NCBI GenBank assembly: GCA_013420905.1
Contig: JAAXNY010000012.1
Span: 62,001 to 126,000 of the forward strand
Direction: 5' to 3'
DNA length: 64,000 nt
Origin: Collybia mongolica
Lineage: Eukaryota > Basidiomycota > Agaricomycetes > Agaricales > Clitocybaceae
Made by a program: the position numbers and the translations under genes. The notes beneath the pieces were generated by a model that worked only from the letters and a program-made list of their open reading frames with translations, ran no database searches and was not told the origin of the DNA. How positions within the stretch are numbered: position 1 is the first letter of the stretch; each line of letters starts with the position of its first letter. Positions 11,225 to 23,350 of the stretch are shown here, piece after piece.

Positions 11225-13051
11225 GTGGGCCAAGGTAGGAGGGGGAGAGATGGTGGGAAGGAATGATGGTAAACTCACCGTTGCGCCATTATACGATACG
11301 AGGCCTCTGTTGATGATCATAGGTGTCATTACCGTAAATAACAAAAAGCTGTACTCAGATGGCACGAAGTGCCCTCATGATGATATGATTGCATGTTCCC
11401 CAGCTAGTATCTTCTCACGATGACGGTCGTTTGGCATTCCCAGCTGGAATGCATCATTCGTCCGTTCGTTGTATCATTTCAAATTTCCGAGTCACTGGCA
11501 CACAGTTGCTGGCATGAGAATTGGAAGCTACCAGCACTGAAGAAGGCACGGCCAGGAGATCCTGATGCACTGGATATAGTGTTTTGTCGCCTTTGGAGCG
11601 TGAGGCAGTCGTGCATGTACACCTTAGACAGGAGCTTCCGAGGGCCTCAAGGCCCATTTATGGCAACCGTAGGTTCTATTCCAAAAATGGAAATTTGGTC
11701 CGCTCGGGCGGGTACAGCTATCGGGAGTTTCAAGCGGGAGTCGCCAACCTCTCTCACTCATCACGCAGTTCACCACGCAGTACCTATCGTGGATACTACA
11801 AACGGCAATGCGCGTATGAAGGATGGCCACCTCAGGCTCAAATGACACAGGGTTCTGCAGAATGGGAGGGAGAGGTGAGAGGCGGAGACCTATTAGTGCG
11901 TGGTTCACGCGCTGTACGCTCCCCACCTATTGACTAGCCTTCATTGTTAGAATTCGCGGTTGATACTAATCCATGGTACAGTAGGTGCAAACGTCCGCAC
12001 CATACCCATATCGCGATTCCATCCCCTTTGCCCACCACAGCTCCGGGAGCTCTTGGTCCACCGACGGTCTTTGTGCCCTGGCCCTGTCACCACGGCATGT
12101 CAGGCTACCCTACCCAGCGCCATCCTTAGCTGGTTCTGCGCACACGCAGTGCGATCTCTCCAACGCGCTCATACCAACTAATGATCGCGGCCCCGCCACA
12201 CCAAGTTCCATCACACAAATCCCTCCAACTTGAAGGCCTGGGGCTTACAAGGACCCCTACCCGCTGCGCCGGCGTGCGCCTATAATTCTCCAGGTGTCCG
12301 AATGATCAATTGATTTCCTACTTCACAGCACAAACGACCTGCCACACTAGCCTCTGCTCGCTGCGTGCAAGCGATTGGTTGGCGCAGCATAACTATGAGG
12401 GGAAGCTACTTAAAATCAACAATGAACCAAAAACCGGACAGCCGGCCGGGCCCCCCGACCCAAACCCTACCCATTACCTTGGTATACAACCCGTCATGCG
12501 GGGCGCATATCACTAACGGAAACGAAATCGTAGTAGAGGGGCTAGCTGGACGTCTGCAAGCATATCCTACGAGATACGCCTGTCGACTCGCGAGACAGCT
12601 GCACATTCTGCCAGCGCACGACCTACGGGCATCAGGCGTTCCTTCGTCTTCAAGCTCATGATGCCTTAGGTAGGTTGTGCAACCCAGCGGCTACAAAATT
12701 TGCCAATCTACTTAATGCTACTGAAGCCTTCACTAAAGCCTTCTCTGTGACCTTTTAACGTCAAATTTTAATGAGAAACAGTCTGGAAACAGTCTGAGGA
12801 GGGGAATAAGGCTTATAATAATCCTCCAGTGCTAATTGGACCTGTTCCTTGCGCCTACAGGACTGGTAAACACCATTGCACAATAAGCTCATGGGTTCAC
12901 TCACGAAAACCAGGAATTGGTGAGAATTTGGCACTTTCGAAGCAGTGTCCACTAGGCTGTATGACATGATATATTATAGCTTACGTACGTGCCACGCACG
13001 AACCTTCTGAGAGCCGGGTGGCACCTTGTGGCGCCCCCCAACCACGTTTAG
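11225..13051. other. Intergenic; diverged duplication, then unrecognised GC-richer stretch
   Basis: From 11225 to about 11640 the sequence is a diverged duplicate of 14588-14970, the upstream flank of copy B, by eye roughly three-quarters identical. From about 11.95 to 12.65 kb the base composition is richer in G+C than its neighbours and carries overlapping short ORFs on several frames without recognisable motifs. I see no gene in it. Confidence 0.4.
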
Positions 13052-14580
13052 CTATTTAATGTTGTATGGGGTCGAATTAGGGTGATCGACGATGGGCTCG
13101 ATTGGAGGGGGGGTATAAACAGGTGGTGGTTCTACCACTTCCATCCGCTGGGCTTCGAGTTCCGTGATCCTATTATTCATGCGCTCCAATTCTTGCCGCA
13201 ACCTCTCTTCAATTTCTCGCCCCTCCGAATCGTGCTGGGGCCCTTCATTGATTGCGTTTCTACGGCTACGTGTGCTCAAATTGGAACACAGCATTTCACG
13301 CTGCCTTTGCGCATCGTTCATCTCTTGCTGCACCCGAAGGAATCGTTCTGTTGCATGATAGTGAGGCTGAGCTACGATATGAAATGCTCGACTACGCACC
13401 GCGTTTGCCTTCTGGCTGATGGTAGTCTTCCGCGATCATCATGGGATCGGTGGTGGTATTTACCGCATTGTAGTTGCGGAAAAGAGAATAAAGGATATTA
13501 CGAGGCATCAACTCTGTGACTTTGTTCAATATCGGAGTTCGAGATAATTCAAAGTTCTGACGTACTTCCGGGGTCGTCGATGGAAGGACGGAGCATTCTT
13601 GCATGTAACTGGCGGGTCCTTCTAAGTCGGAGGTAGAAAAATCCAAACGCTAGAAACAAAGCAAGGAGCACCAGGCCGCCGGTGACTCCTCCAATGATGG
13701 CAACTCGAGATGAAGTATTAGATGTACGAGATGCACTCTGCGTAGGGATAAATGATGTGGCAGGACTTGTCGCGGTCACCGAAACGCTCGTAGACTCGGG
13801 CGGGCGGGGGAAGGCGCTTAAAGATGATGTATTTCCGGAAGTCTGCGTAGTGATAGCTGGTGGGGTGGGAGTTGGTGCGGGCCCGGGTGTGGAGGATGAT
13901 AACAGCGGGCTTCTTGTTGAAACAATGGGGTCCGTCGGACTTAAAGTAGGCGACACATTTCTAGTCGAGGTAACTGGAGCCGTCTCGCTAAACGGCAGGG
14001 CGATTAGAAAGTATTTGCATACCCCAGTAAATCTCTTACGGTGATACTTTTAAAGATTTAAAGGTCTCACTCTGGGCGATTGGTTTATCACGTGGCCTTG
14101 CACAAACACGTTTCAGCAATGTGTTTTTAGGAACCGCGGGGCTCACATTGGGCTTTGGAAAGCAAAGAGATTACAGCCTGCGTGGTCTTCCGCTTCACTA
14201 AATCGTTCTCAACGTTCGGACATGGTTAATGTTAATCACGAATCGTACGTTATTGATGATGTAGATTTAAAGGATAGTTGGAGGTCCGAAACTGGGCCCG
14301 AAGGTCGGGAAAGCGGAATAAAGAAATGGTCCTTGCAGATGATTTGCACATAGACAGTCGATGGGTCCCCACCGTCTGTATTCCACTTGACGATCACGGT
14401 ATTCCCATCGGACGACCGCGTTGGTACATCTAGTCGCAAAGCTAACAAACGGAGAGGGAAAAATGACAAGCAGAACCTAGGTAGGATGTTAGTGATATTA
14501 TGGGAAGTTGAAATTGAGTCGGAACGTACAATAGATTCCAAAGACCAGCCAAGCCTTCGTTGCAGAACATACTTATTCAC
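13052..14580 (-). CDS. Receptor-like single-pass membrane protein, copy B (coiled coil + PPxY tail)
   Basis: The ectodomain exon (from 14476 downward) is virtually identical to copy A, including VPTRSSDG and GDPSTVYVQIIC. The stalk/TM exon (13987-13566) begins like A but diverges, with a Thr/Ser/Pro stalk, RVAIIGGVTGGLVLLALFLA and basic RLRRTRQ after the membrane. A short exon gives TTTDPMMIAEDYHQPEGKRG. The last exon (13399-13052) encodes an ERFLRVQQEMNDAQRQRE...LRQELERMNNRITELEAQ coiled coil ending in EPPPVYTPPP, a PPxY motif. PPxY motifs bind WW domains, for example of Rsp5/NEDD4-type ubiquitin ligases, so ubiquitin-linked trafficking is a reasonable but untested idea. The first exon is not resolved. 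Confidence 0.68.
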
Positions 14581-14587
14581 GACTGGG
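13913..14587. repeat. Near-identical 675-bp tract, copy in gene B
   Basis: Partner of 10550-11224. Differences I can see include C/T in the stalk exon, three changes near 14150-14157, and G/T near 14531. The last gives the only amino-acid difference noticed in the ectodomain ORF (Leu versus Ile). Confidence 0.9.
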
Positions 14588-15352
14588 GCGGGTCAAGGTA
14601 AGAGGGGGAGAGATTGTGGGAACGAGGGATGGTAATTTCACTGTTGTGCCATTATACGATACAAGACCTCTGTTGATGATCATAGGTGTCATGGCCATAA
14701 ATAAAAAAGGCCGTACCCAGATGCACAATACGCCCTCATAATGATATGATTATATCTTCCCTCTATCTTCCCACAATACAAGAGGCTTGGAATTCCGGGC
14801 TGCGATGCATCATTGTCCGTTCATATCATTTCCGAGTTTCTGGCGTGAGAATTAGAAGCTACCAGCAATGGGGTGAGTACGCTTAGGTGGCAGGAGATCC
14901 TGATGTAGTGAGTATGGTGTGCCGTCCCTTCGGAGCGTAAGGCACAGTCGTGCACATAAAGCCACTCGGTGGAAAAGCGGTAGTGAGCACTCTGAGACTG
15001 GTCATCGAGGAACATGTTTGAAGCCGTTCAAGATGGAAACTCGTAGCAAAATGATGATAAGTATCAAACTGCCATGCATGTGGATACTGAATGTTGAACG
15101 TTGTACTATGACGAGGCGCACCTGGCTTGAAAATGATAGCGTCAACGCTTGGCGTTGTGCCCAATGATCAAAATGGGAAGTGGAGAAGGCTGTTCACCTC
15201 TAGCAACAGGTTTCTCGGAATATCGTATCAGATGGCAATATGTATGCGTGGCAGTTCCATCTCTTTAAGTTGACCTTCTTCCTCATAGGTTGTTTCTGAG
15301 GTCGCCCCAGCTATGCTATAAATCATATTGAGCCCATTATGACTGCTCATAT

Positions 15353-16312
15353 TCAATCATAGCGAGTCACGTTACCTCCGAGCTTCGTGCATCCGCTGCA
15401 CTCAGTAGAATCGCTTTGTGACCACAAGGAAGTGAGTTTCAAGGTCTGAAGTCGAAACAGAGTACACATACTCAAATTGCCTTCAGGTTGGCTATAACCA
15501 TCATCGGGTGTCAAGGCATCTGAAGCAGAATTCAACGTATCACGGGTAAAACACATGAGGAAGTGATACTGTGAGTCCTTATCCCTGTGACCGTTTCCAA
15601 CCAAAGTAGGAGATCTCTGATTATTATCCGAAGAAGGCCGGAAATCCCATTCCGCCCGAAGGTTTTATAACATCTTCGACGTCGAATATATCGCTACAGC
15701 AGACCCCAAACCAATGTAAGAAGGACGATAGCGCCACAATGCCGCCAACGATGGCGGCTATAAGCCTTGAGTGGTTATCGGTGCCGTCAATGGTATAGGT
15801 CGTGAGTAAACCTGGGGTAGTGGAGGTCGAACCGTTTTGTCATTGGATTTTCAAGTTCAAATCACGTGTGGTCACTGGTCCGGATATGGGCCAGCAGAGG
15901 TTGCAGACATCAACAGACGTCCGACAACCATTCTTTCCTCTTACATCTACCAGACCGAAGGCTTGTGGGCCCTGGAAACTGTTAGCTGCACTAACAACAC
16001 ACAACTATCGGCTGCACTGCTCACCCAGAATACAGTCAATGCAACAGAAAATCACTCGAGGTTGGAGAATCCTCAGGTTTGCCTCAGATTGGCAGGCAGA
16101 GTCAGGACGATGTCCCAAACAGGAACACAGGTATTGATGTTGTCATACTCACGGTAACAGCTGCAACTGTACGCAGAGTCACTGCCTTTATCTTCTATCC
16201 CAATCCAGACCGAAGTGCGATCACAATACAAGTGCGAACAATTGATATCATCATCAGGTGGCAGTTCTACTATTCCGAGGTTCTTTGAATACACATCAAT
16301 GTTGAGATTCAT
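15353..16312 (-). pseudogene. Receptor-like membrane protein, copy C, decayed
   Basis: Family features survive on the minus strand but the frame is broken. A Cys-rich ectodomain-like part (INCSHLYCDRT, SCSCYREYDN) lies at 16073-16312. Then comes GPQAFGLVDVRGKNGC and, after an in-frame TGA in the stalk, a short stalk with TTYTIDGTDNHSRLIAAIVG and GIVAL. The TM continues with a shifted or degraded frame (HWFGVCC). A later exon has SDALTPDDGYSQPEGN, the family's DY..PEGK-like juxtamembrane motif. No PPxY or KAEIMDD tail was found. The ectodomain is of a different, more Cys-rich type than in A and B. Confidence 0.5.
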
Positions 16313-16647
16313 ACTCCCAGATGATCATACATTTATCTCGATATACACCCTGTCTCATCCTAGGTCATCAACGTGCACGCCACCAGTGATGGAATAGTTA
16401 CAGTGCCATGGCCGCTCAAACCGGATTTTAGCGGTTAAAGCTGCTTCCAAGGCTCCAGGTTCGTGCTTTTTACAGTATCTTGCCAGGTTGTCTCCGACAC
16501 AGAGCCACGTGTAACTGAGGCTTCACGTAGCCTCAGGCCTCAGGGATGAATGAAACTCGCACAATGATTCTAGCACTTGCCAAGATTCGTCACTGGTAAC
16601 CAACAGTCAATTTCGCTATATATATCTATTATCCGGACGGATCATTA

Positions 16648-17263
16648 GGGTCGTACAAAGTTGAACGCAGATTCGCAGACGCAGACGCTTTCCCGCATAT
16701 GCACCGTTATGTAAGGTGAAAGTTTATACTCCGCTCCGTCACGCTGTAGAGTCAGGAATCAGGATTCAAGTCAGTATAATATGATTATCCCTCCAATCTC
16801 TACTTGCAAGGATATCACCCGAGCCTACCTTACTATGATGATCACACGAAATATTTTTTCGTCATTCTATGAGAACCTGAGCACCTAAAAAGACTTTATA
16901 GATTGTAAACAAGTATGACTATGATTTGTAGGAATAAATTCAGCGCGGATTTGAACTTCGGAGCCTTTGAATAGATTCTGGGGTGAAGAATCTCGTCCAT
17001 TCGAAGGTGATGGGTATTAATTGGCGTGTCCCAGAGTCAAGTTGGGAACAAATTTTGTGTATAAAGAGTTAAATGTATACGTAAGAACCGTGTGGAATAA
17101 CCGCGACGGGGTGTCGCTGGGTAAACTTTCGATGCGCTCGCGGCTCGCTATCCTAAAAGTCACACTGTGTCACAAAACGGACTTCGAAAAATTCTTACAT
17201 AATCCGGTGCATATGCGGGAAAGCGTCTGCGTCTGCGAATCTGCGTTCAACTTTGTACGACCC
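16648..17263. mobile_element. 616-bp MITE with 59-bp perfect terminal inverted repeats
   Basis: The first 59 bp, beginning GGGTCGTACAAAGTTGAACG, are repeated exactly in inverse orientation at 17205-17263. The match continues about 10 bp further inward after a 3-bp gap. The element is flanked by TA at 16646-16647 and 17264-17265, the signature of Tc1/mariner-type insertion. It encodes no recognisable protein, so it is non-autonomous. It lies about 2 bp beyond the stop of gene D's TM exon frame. Confidence 0.88.
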
Positions 17264-17267
17264 TATT

Positions 17268-18349
17268 TCAAGGTGACAGATTTCGGATACTCTCGCTTTC
17301 ATTGAAGAGAATCCGACGATCTTCTGCTCTTATCAACTCTGTTTGAGATCTTCTGCACCGAAAATACGCCCAACTCAGACCGAGAAGCAAAGTAAGAAGG
17401 ACACCACCACCCAGAACACCACCGATAATAGCAGCTCGAGTATTGCTGTGAGGCTCCGGTCTACTTCTATTCACAGGAGAGGAAGCAGCTGGTATTGAAC
17501 TCGATGTTACAGAACCAGTCGACTCCGTGGAGTGGCTGGGCACTGTACCGGGGGCGCGGGTACTGCTCTCCATCATGGTCGTGACACTGGTGTGGCTGTG
17601 CACTATGCTGCAGGCATGGGTACTACCTTTTATCGTCCCCCCAGGTATGAGGTTTTTGGATATCGTGCTAGATGAAGTTGCGGGCAGATGTGAAGGCCTG
17701 TGCATCGTTGAGGGGTGAATCAGAACTGTTGACAAGACAATCGTCGATGAGGAAACAACGACAGAGGTCGTAACAGTTGTTAAGATGGGGCTTGTTGTTG
17801 GCTCGGGTAGGTACGTTGTTGAGATTGGCCGGGAACTAGCTGAAATGGATATTCTAAAGCAGGGAGAGGTCATGGTCGACCATAGCTGACCACGTTTACC
17901 AAAATTCACTTACTGTTTAGGGAGTGGAGGTACAATGAAAGGAGGGCCCTCGGCCAGAAGTCTATCACCCATTAAGTTTAGCTCCATTCCACTCCAAACG
18001 ACCAAGAAACTCACATTTCGTCGGTGAAAGCTTGTACCTTACATATACCGCGAAATGTGCCGCTACTGCTACATTTTGAGCCGCAAGATACATCGTTCGA
18101 TAGAGCTAGAGCCCTTACTTCCATTGCTCGTGGTTGATGAAATATTCATGAGTGGACGTTTTGGCCCTTATAGGAGGTTGGAAGACTGGGACTGCATCAC
18201 ACCGTATCTGTATATCTATGAAAGGAGGGTCTCCAGGTGTTTCAAGCCACTCGATATAAATGGAGGCAGGAATCACAGATATTGAGATGTATGGAAGACG
18301 ATCGATTTTCAACGAAAGGACGCGTAGGGTAAAGAATGACAGGTAGTAC
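17268..18349 (-). CDS. Receptor-like single-pass membrane protein, copy D, tail interrupted by MITE
   Basis: The ectodomain exon starts at 18349 after a CTAG acceptor with leader-like YYLSFFTLRVLSL, then IYIEWLETPGDPPFIDIQIRC, matching the family's W...GDP...QI(K/R)C pattern. The stalk/TM exon runs to 17268 and has a long Thr/Ser-rich stalk, RAAIIGGVLGGGVLLTLLLG and YFRCRRSQ. The frame ends at a TGA touching the MITE (NESESIRNLSP then stop). I find no tail exon of either type on the far side of the MITE. The protein, if made, would have a TM and only a short cytoplasmic end. Whether the insertion removed or replaced the tail cannot be decided here. Confidence 0.6.
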
Positions 18350-19530
18350 CTAGGAATGAAGAGGCATCAAGGCTACAATAAAGTGCAACTATAAAATAAA
18401 AGTGACGTACACGGACCCAAGAATCTTACGAAACAGCATGGGAAATGTAAAAATCTCGATGGCCTGCTTGAAGAACACAGAGCTGAAGTTCAAAGTCAAG
18501 GAACGTTGTAAAATGAAAGTGAAAAGCTGTTCATATCCATCGGTGCGTAAGTCCTAGACCCAGTTTTATAGGTGGATGGAAAGAGTGAAGCCCATCAATA
18601 GTGGTGGTCATGAAGGCTGATACTGATGCATACTGATCCTCTTGCACCTGTCCATTTAGGGCAAATGTTGTTATCCGTAAACCATAGAAGTGTGCGACCG
18701 GACATATCACGGGCAAGCCGCAGTAGCCAGAGGTACTTGCACTTCCAGTGCAGTCGCCGCGCCAATGAAAGCGAAGTTTGATCTCTCAGTTGCTAAGATG
18801 TAGGTCTGAGTCCTGGCTTAGGCTCTCCCGAATGATAGCCGGTAGAAACGAAACGAGGCCACATGTGGAGGCGGGGACTCGTTGATGTGATGAGGTGTTA
18901 GCTCTGAATCAAAAACGCAGTATGAGATGGACGGCGGCATCGGCCGAGGGCCTGCCCAATAGGAAGAGGGGACATGATAGTGGATATGGCAACGCTAGTA
19001 TTCGCCGCAAAAATGACTAACCAAAGCTGGATGAACAGGAGGACGACTGAGGATGTTGAGCAAGTTGGTGGGGAGGCTTGGACTTCTTGAAATTTAGTCC
19101 CATTGCCAAAGGTCCGCAAATATTCCGGGCCGACGTGTGGCCACATGGTGGACTTTGATCTATTTTTACTAGCTGTATCCGCACTTGAGTCTGCCACAGC
19201 AACTTTGACTTTTCTTGATCTTCCGGTGCTCATTATTCATTCATGTATGATCACGTTCAATTCTAGGGTCCATCTTGACAAAGTAATACTACCCAAGTTT
19301 ACCTAGCATGCGGCAAATTTGAAATAAAATTAACGTATCGGCATGCATTAGGGGTACGGTAGGGGTCGCATTTACTGCCGAGTAAATGGGGAATTCGTAC
19401 ATCAAGCACGGTAAGCTGGAAATTTTGAAAGAAATACAGGCCATTGTGGTCAGGTCTGGTGATACTATTTAATTGGGAATTATCTATGGATTGTATTACA
19501 CCATAGTGGGGAATATCTTTTGGCAGAGCA
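18350..19530. other. Intergenic, nothing recognised
   Basis: Several overlapping short ORFs on both strands (for example 18898-19233 minus) show no motif I can name. Upstream exons of gene D may lie at 18350-18800 on the minus strand. Confidence 0.35.
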
Positions 19531-20814
19531 TCAAGCTTTAACACCACTTCGGACGGCGACCTCGAATCTAAGGTCATCCATGATCTCTGCTTTCCGCTGG
19601 AGCACAGCCTCTACATCCAGATCTGCCTGCCTATTATTATCCTGAGCAGTGTTGTCGCCTACATTTCGCTTCGAATCTGGACGGAAAAGAGTATTTGAGT
19701 TGTCCACAGGGTCGCCGATTCGCACCCAACCTTGTAAAGCGTTATGAACAGCAGGTCGCTACACAGAAAAGTCAAACTTACCACTACGATCACTGGCAAC
19801 GCGATGCGCTGTAGATGGTGCAAGGCGATTTCTGCGACGCCGATAGTACAAGAGGCCGAGACCGGCAAGTAAGACTAAGAAGGCCAGCCCACCGACGACC
19901 CCCCCAATGATGATGCCAATGGGGGGTGTATGGCGTGTTGATGTAGATCCCGTATTTTTGATTGTGGAAAGGCTTGGAGTAAGGTCCGGAGTTCTAAGGG
20001 AGGAGGTTGCAATGGGAGTGGTTGTTTGGCTTGGATGAACAGTTCCAGAGTTTATACTCGAAGGGTTCTGTGCAGCTGCACTTAGAATGGTGGACGTAGT
20101 TGTCATTGCTGTCGGGCTGGATGGCGTCTTGCTGTTGGAAGCTGGGCTAAGCATTGTATCCGGTGTTGAAGAAGTTCTGGTTTCACTGGAAATGATACAT
20201 TAAGATTCCTTCACTGACTCTCGCAATTGCTTACACTGCTGGCGTTTGTGGTCCCTGAGATCCGGGGTCGATGGTATTTGCGCTGCCTGGGCTTTTTTAA
20301 ATGATTACCAAGTGCCTCCGTTTGAAGGATTGAAGTACCGACTCGTTTTCGCCAGCCAGTTGGCCGGAGTCTGGGGTATTTGAGCTGCCTGGGCTTTATT
20401 AAATATTTACCAAGTATCCTCATCTGAAGGATCGAAGTACCAACTGGTTTTCGCCATTGTCTGGCGGTTTCCTGCCATTAGATTACCTCAGAAATGAGCA
20501 GGGATCCAAATTTAATCAGAATCGTACGGGCGTTCTGTGTTCGGCGGGCTGCCCCCCTGGCCCTCGTGGTGGCCCTGGTTGCCTCCAGGACCGTCTCCAT
20601 GATCTCCATGTCCACGATCCCCATGATCCCCGTTACCCCCATGACCCCCGTTGTCATCGTCGTCGTCTCGCGGAAAAAGGGAATAGTTGATAGCCAGAAA
20701 TGGGGAAGGATAAATCAACATCCTAGAACGACATCGGGAGAAATATCAGGTAAATGGGATATAAACCTAGCTCGTGTGAACTTACAGAGTAGCTACTGTG
20801 ACTCTGCGGAGCAT
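19531..20814 (-). CDS. Receptor-like single-pass membrane protein, copy E, with Asp/Gly/His-rich ectodomain
   Basis: The first exon starts at ATG 20814 (MLRRVTVATL) and splices at GTAAGT to MLIYPSPFLAINYSLFPR, together a good signal peptide. An Asp run and GGHGGNGDHGDRGHGDHGDG follow. A 102-bp tandem repeat lies downstream (20274-20465), so the middle exons are uncertain. The stalk/TM exon (about 20154-19789) is Ser/Thr-rich with IGIIIGGVVGGLAFLVLLAG and YYRRRRNR. The tail exon ends at 19531 with VLQRKAEIMDDLRFE, like copy A. The usual GDP...QIxC ectodomain was not found; the His/Asp/Gly-rich segment seems to replace it and could bind metal ions, which is inference. Confidence 0.55.
20274..20465. 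repeat. Tandem duplication, 102-bp period
   Basis: Two consecutive units, starting GTATTTGCGCTGCCTGGG and GTATTTGAGCTGCCTGGG, align over about 90 bp with scattered substitutions and lose similarity near the end. They lie inside gene E between the His-rich exon and the stalk exon and may duplicate part of an exon. Confidence 0.75.
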
Positions 20815-21895
20815 TTTAGAATTATATGCTGAGCTTTGTGCCGGACAAGCTGTATTGTGCCAAGAAGGGCAGGGAAGGGAGTCTGATAGGCTATTTTCGC
20901 CTGCGACTTATGGTTGGATTATATACTAGAATTGGGGCACTTTTGAATGATGTTGATGGTGGTGCGTTAGTTCGATCTTTTGATTAGCCCAACATAGGGG
21001 AGGTATGCAATAACAGAATGCAGTGAACATACCCCTTTATGAAATTTGGCCAGTGCCCAGAAGCCCAATATCTTGTAGATTTAAATTGAATTACGCAGTC
21101 ATTCGATATGCGTTTGGTTTTGCCTTTTGGTGGCCATCCTTGGAAAACTGTCCTGTTGTTTCATGAAGTGGGCAAATCTCGACCGTAAGTTTGAACTTTG
21201 ATGGAAGGGAATTTACATGGAAACGAAGGCAAATTAAGAACAAACAACGCCTACCACAGCCCCCGTCGCCCGAGACGCACTTTAAAAGAAACTCTACTCA
21301 CAACCGAGTATCGTGCAACGCTGTACATGTACGACCTGCTACGATAATTTCACTACTCAAATTCAGTACTAGGAATTGAGGCGTGCACAGTAAGTCACAT
21401 CAGGAGCGTATGTTATCTTCCAGAATCTGTCACAATGCGGTATTACGGAAGGTATTAGCAGTTCAGGTTAGATTATATCATGATGCTATCCACTTCCATT
21501 CAATGTTCAAACATTTGATATAGCTGTCGAGGCTTCCATACTTCACAGCCATGACACCGGAAATGTCCAGCCCCCCTGTTCTCGATTAAAGTTCCTTCGT
21601 ACAGATCACATATTATCCGATTCCGCCAAATTTTGCACCCAAGGCCGCATATGGGGCGCTCCTGGCGTAGGCCGACGATGCTTATCCCTCACCATTTCCC
21701 GGCTGCAGGTGGTCTGAGGAGTGCATGGCTGAACGAGATGATCGATACGGATGAACGCGGCCTGAGTGAGAGCACTCTAAGATTGCCATATCCAACGAAC
21801 GACGCTCGCTACTACTTGACAAGTAATTTTGTAAATTCAATTGCTAATATACAGGGGAGCGCTGATAAACCAATATTAAGTTATTATCAAACCTA
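20815..21895. other. Intergenic, nothing recognised
   Basis: Short ORFs only; no family motif or repeat noticed. It probably holds the promoter of gene E (minus strand, near 20815-21000) and the 3' end of gene F. Confidence 0.4.
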
Positions 21896-23350
21896 TCATA
21901 CATGATTGGAGGTATAATCAGGCGGTTGTTCCACTAGTTCTGTCAGCTGGGCTTCGAGTTCCATGATCCTATAACTCATGCGCTCCAATTCCTGTCGTAT
22001 CCCCCCTGCAGTTTCTCGTCCCTCCGAATCATGCTGGAGCCCTTCATTGTTCGCGTTTCTAAAGCTATGTGTGCTCAAACTGGAACGCAGCAGTTCGCGC
22101 CGCCTCCGGGCATCGTCCATCTCTTGTCGCACCCGAAGGAATCGCTCTGTTATATGATTAGTGAGATTGAGCTACGATATGCAATGCTCGACTACGCACC
22201 ACGTTTACCTTCTGGCTGGCAGTAGTCTTCCCTGATTATCAAGGGATCGGCGGTTGTATTAAGCATATTGTGGTTGTGGAAAAGAGAGGGAAGAATATAA
22301 AGCATCGACTCTATAATTTTCTCAATATAAAAGTTCAAGAAATGTAAGATTTCTGACATACTTGCGGTATCTTCGATGAAAGGTTGGAGTGTTCCCGCAT
22401 GTGACTGGCGGGCCTTTCTACGTCGGAGGTAGAGAAATCCAAACGCTAGAAACAAAGCAAGGAGTACCAGGCCACCAATGACTCCTCCAATAATGGTAGC
22501 TCGAGAAGAGGTATGAGATGGAGATCCTGTTGCACCCCCTGCAGAGATGGACGTAGTCGGAATCGGAGGAAGGGAGTTTGTTGAGGTTTGGGAAGGAATC
22601 GTGGTTATAGAGGACTTAATTCCTGTTGTGGGTAAAGCCGTTTGAGTCACTGGGGGAGTGGATTCTTCGGAAATTGCGCTAGATGTATCTGTAGGGGGAC
22701 GCAACGAGATACTCGTTTTTGAGTTTTCGGGTGAGCTCGTCATTGAAGCGATTAATTTGCTCTCAAATTTTATCGAGTCGGTTGTTATGATGGTCCCTGT
22801 AATTATTTGAGGTGGGGATTTAGGAGTTGGTCGGCTTTCTTGTCCAGTCGAAGTTATGTCTCTGATCCGGGATGAAAGCATGAGATATGGCCGCTGAATT
22901 TTCATGGTATTCTTACGGTGGTATGGGAAGTTGGGGTGCTGGAAAATCTGGGCTTGTGGCTAAAAGCCTGTCAAGCATTAGATCATCAGAAAGAAATCTT
23001 CCTCGAGAACCATGCGACTCACCTGGAACCATCTGTAGCTTGTATATGACAAGCCCCTCTAAATGTCCGCCCACTACGGTATTTCAGTACCAAAAAGGAT
23101 GGGATGTGGCTGAAATATTTACGTCCAGGTCGAATCTCCCCGGATAAATGTTCCGTGGGATGATGTTTTGGCGTGTACTGGGGAGTCGAGGATTGAAGAT
23201 AGCCCGCATTTGATCTGTATATCAATGAGCTGAGGATCTCCAGACTCCTCAGTCCATGCGACGTTGACGGTAGGTGGTTTTGCGGAGGAAACATTCGGAG
23301 AGCTAATTTTAAGAGCAAGGAGTGATGAGGGAAAGAACGATAAGTTAAGC
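21896..23350 (-). CDS. Receptor-like single-pass membrane protein, copy F (coiled coil + PPxY tail)
   Basis: The best-preserved minus-strand member. The ectodomain exon starts at 23350 after a TATAG acceptor with LSLSFFPSSLLALKI, then TVNVAWTEESGDPQLIDIQI and KCG. A small exon follows near 23096-23030. The stalk/TM exon (22905 to about 22365) has a long Thr/Ser/Pro stalk, RATIIGGVIGGLVLLALFLA and LYLRRRKARQ. Next come a juxtamembrane exon with TTADPLIIREDYCQPEGKRG and the last exon (22132-21896) with ERFLRVRQEMDDARRRRELL, ELERMSYRIMELEAQ and VEQPPDYTS. The PPDY at the very end is a WW-domain ligand motif. Upstream exons may reach 23654. Tail and TM are close relatives of copy B. Confidence 0.7.

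Noticed and set aside
11944..12661. Cluster of overlapping plus-strand ORFs in a GC-richer stretch
   Set aside because: Three frames open at once reflects base composition; no motif in any of them.
20512..20832. Plus-strand ORFs over the Asp/Gly/His repeat
   Set aside because: The minus frame gives a signal peptide and joins gene E; the plus frames are shadows of the repeat.
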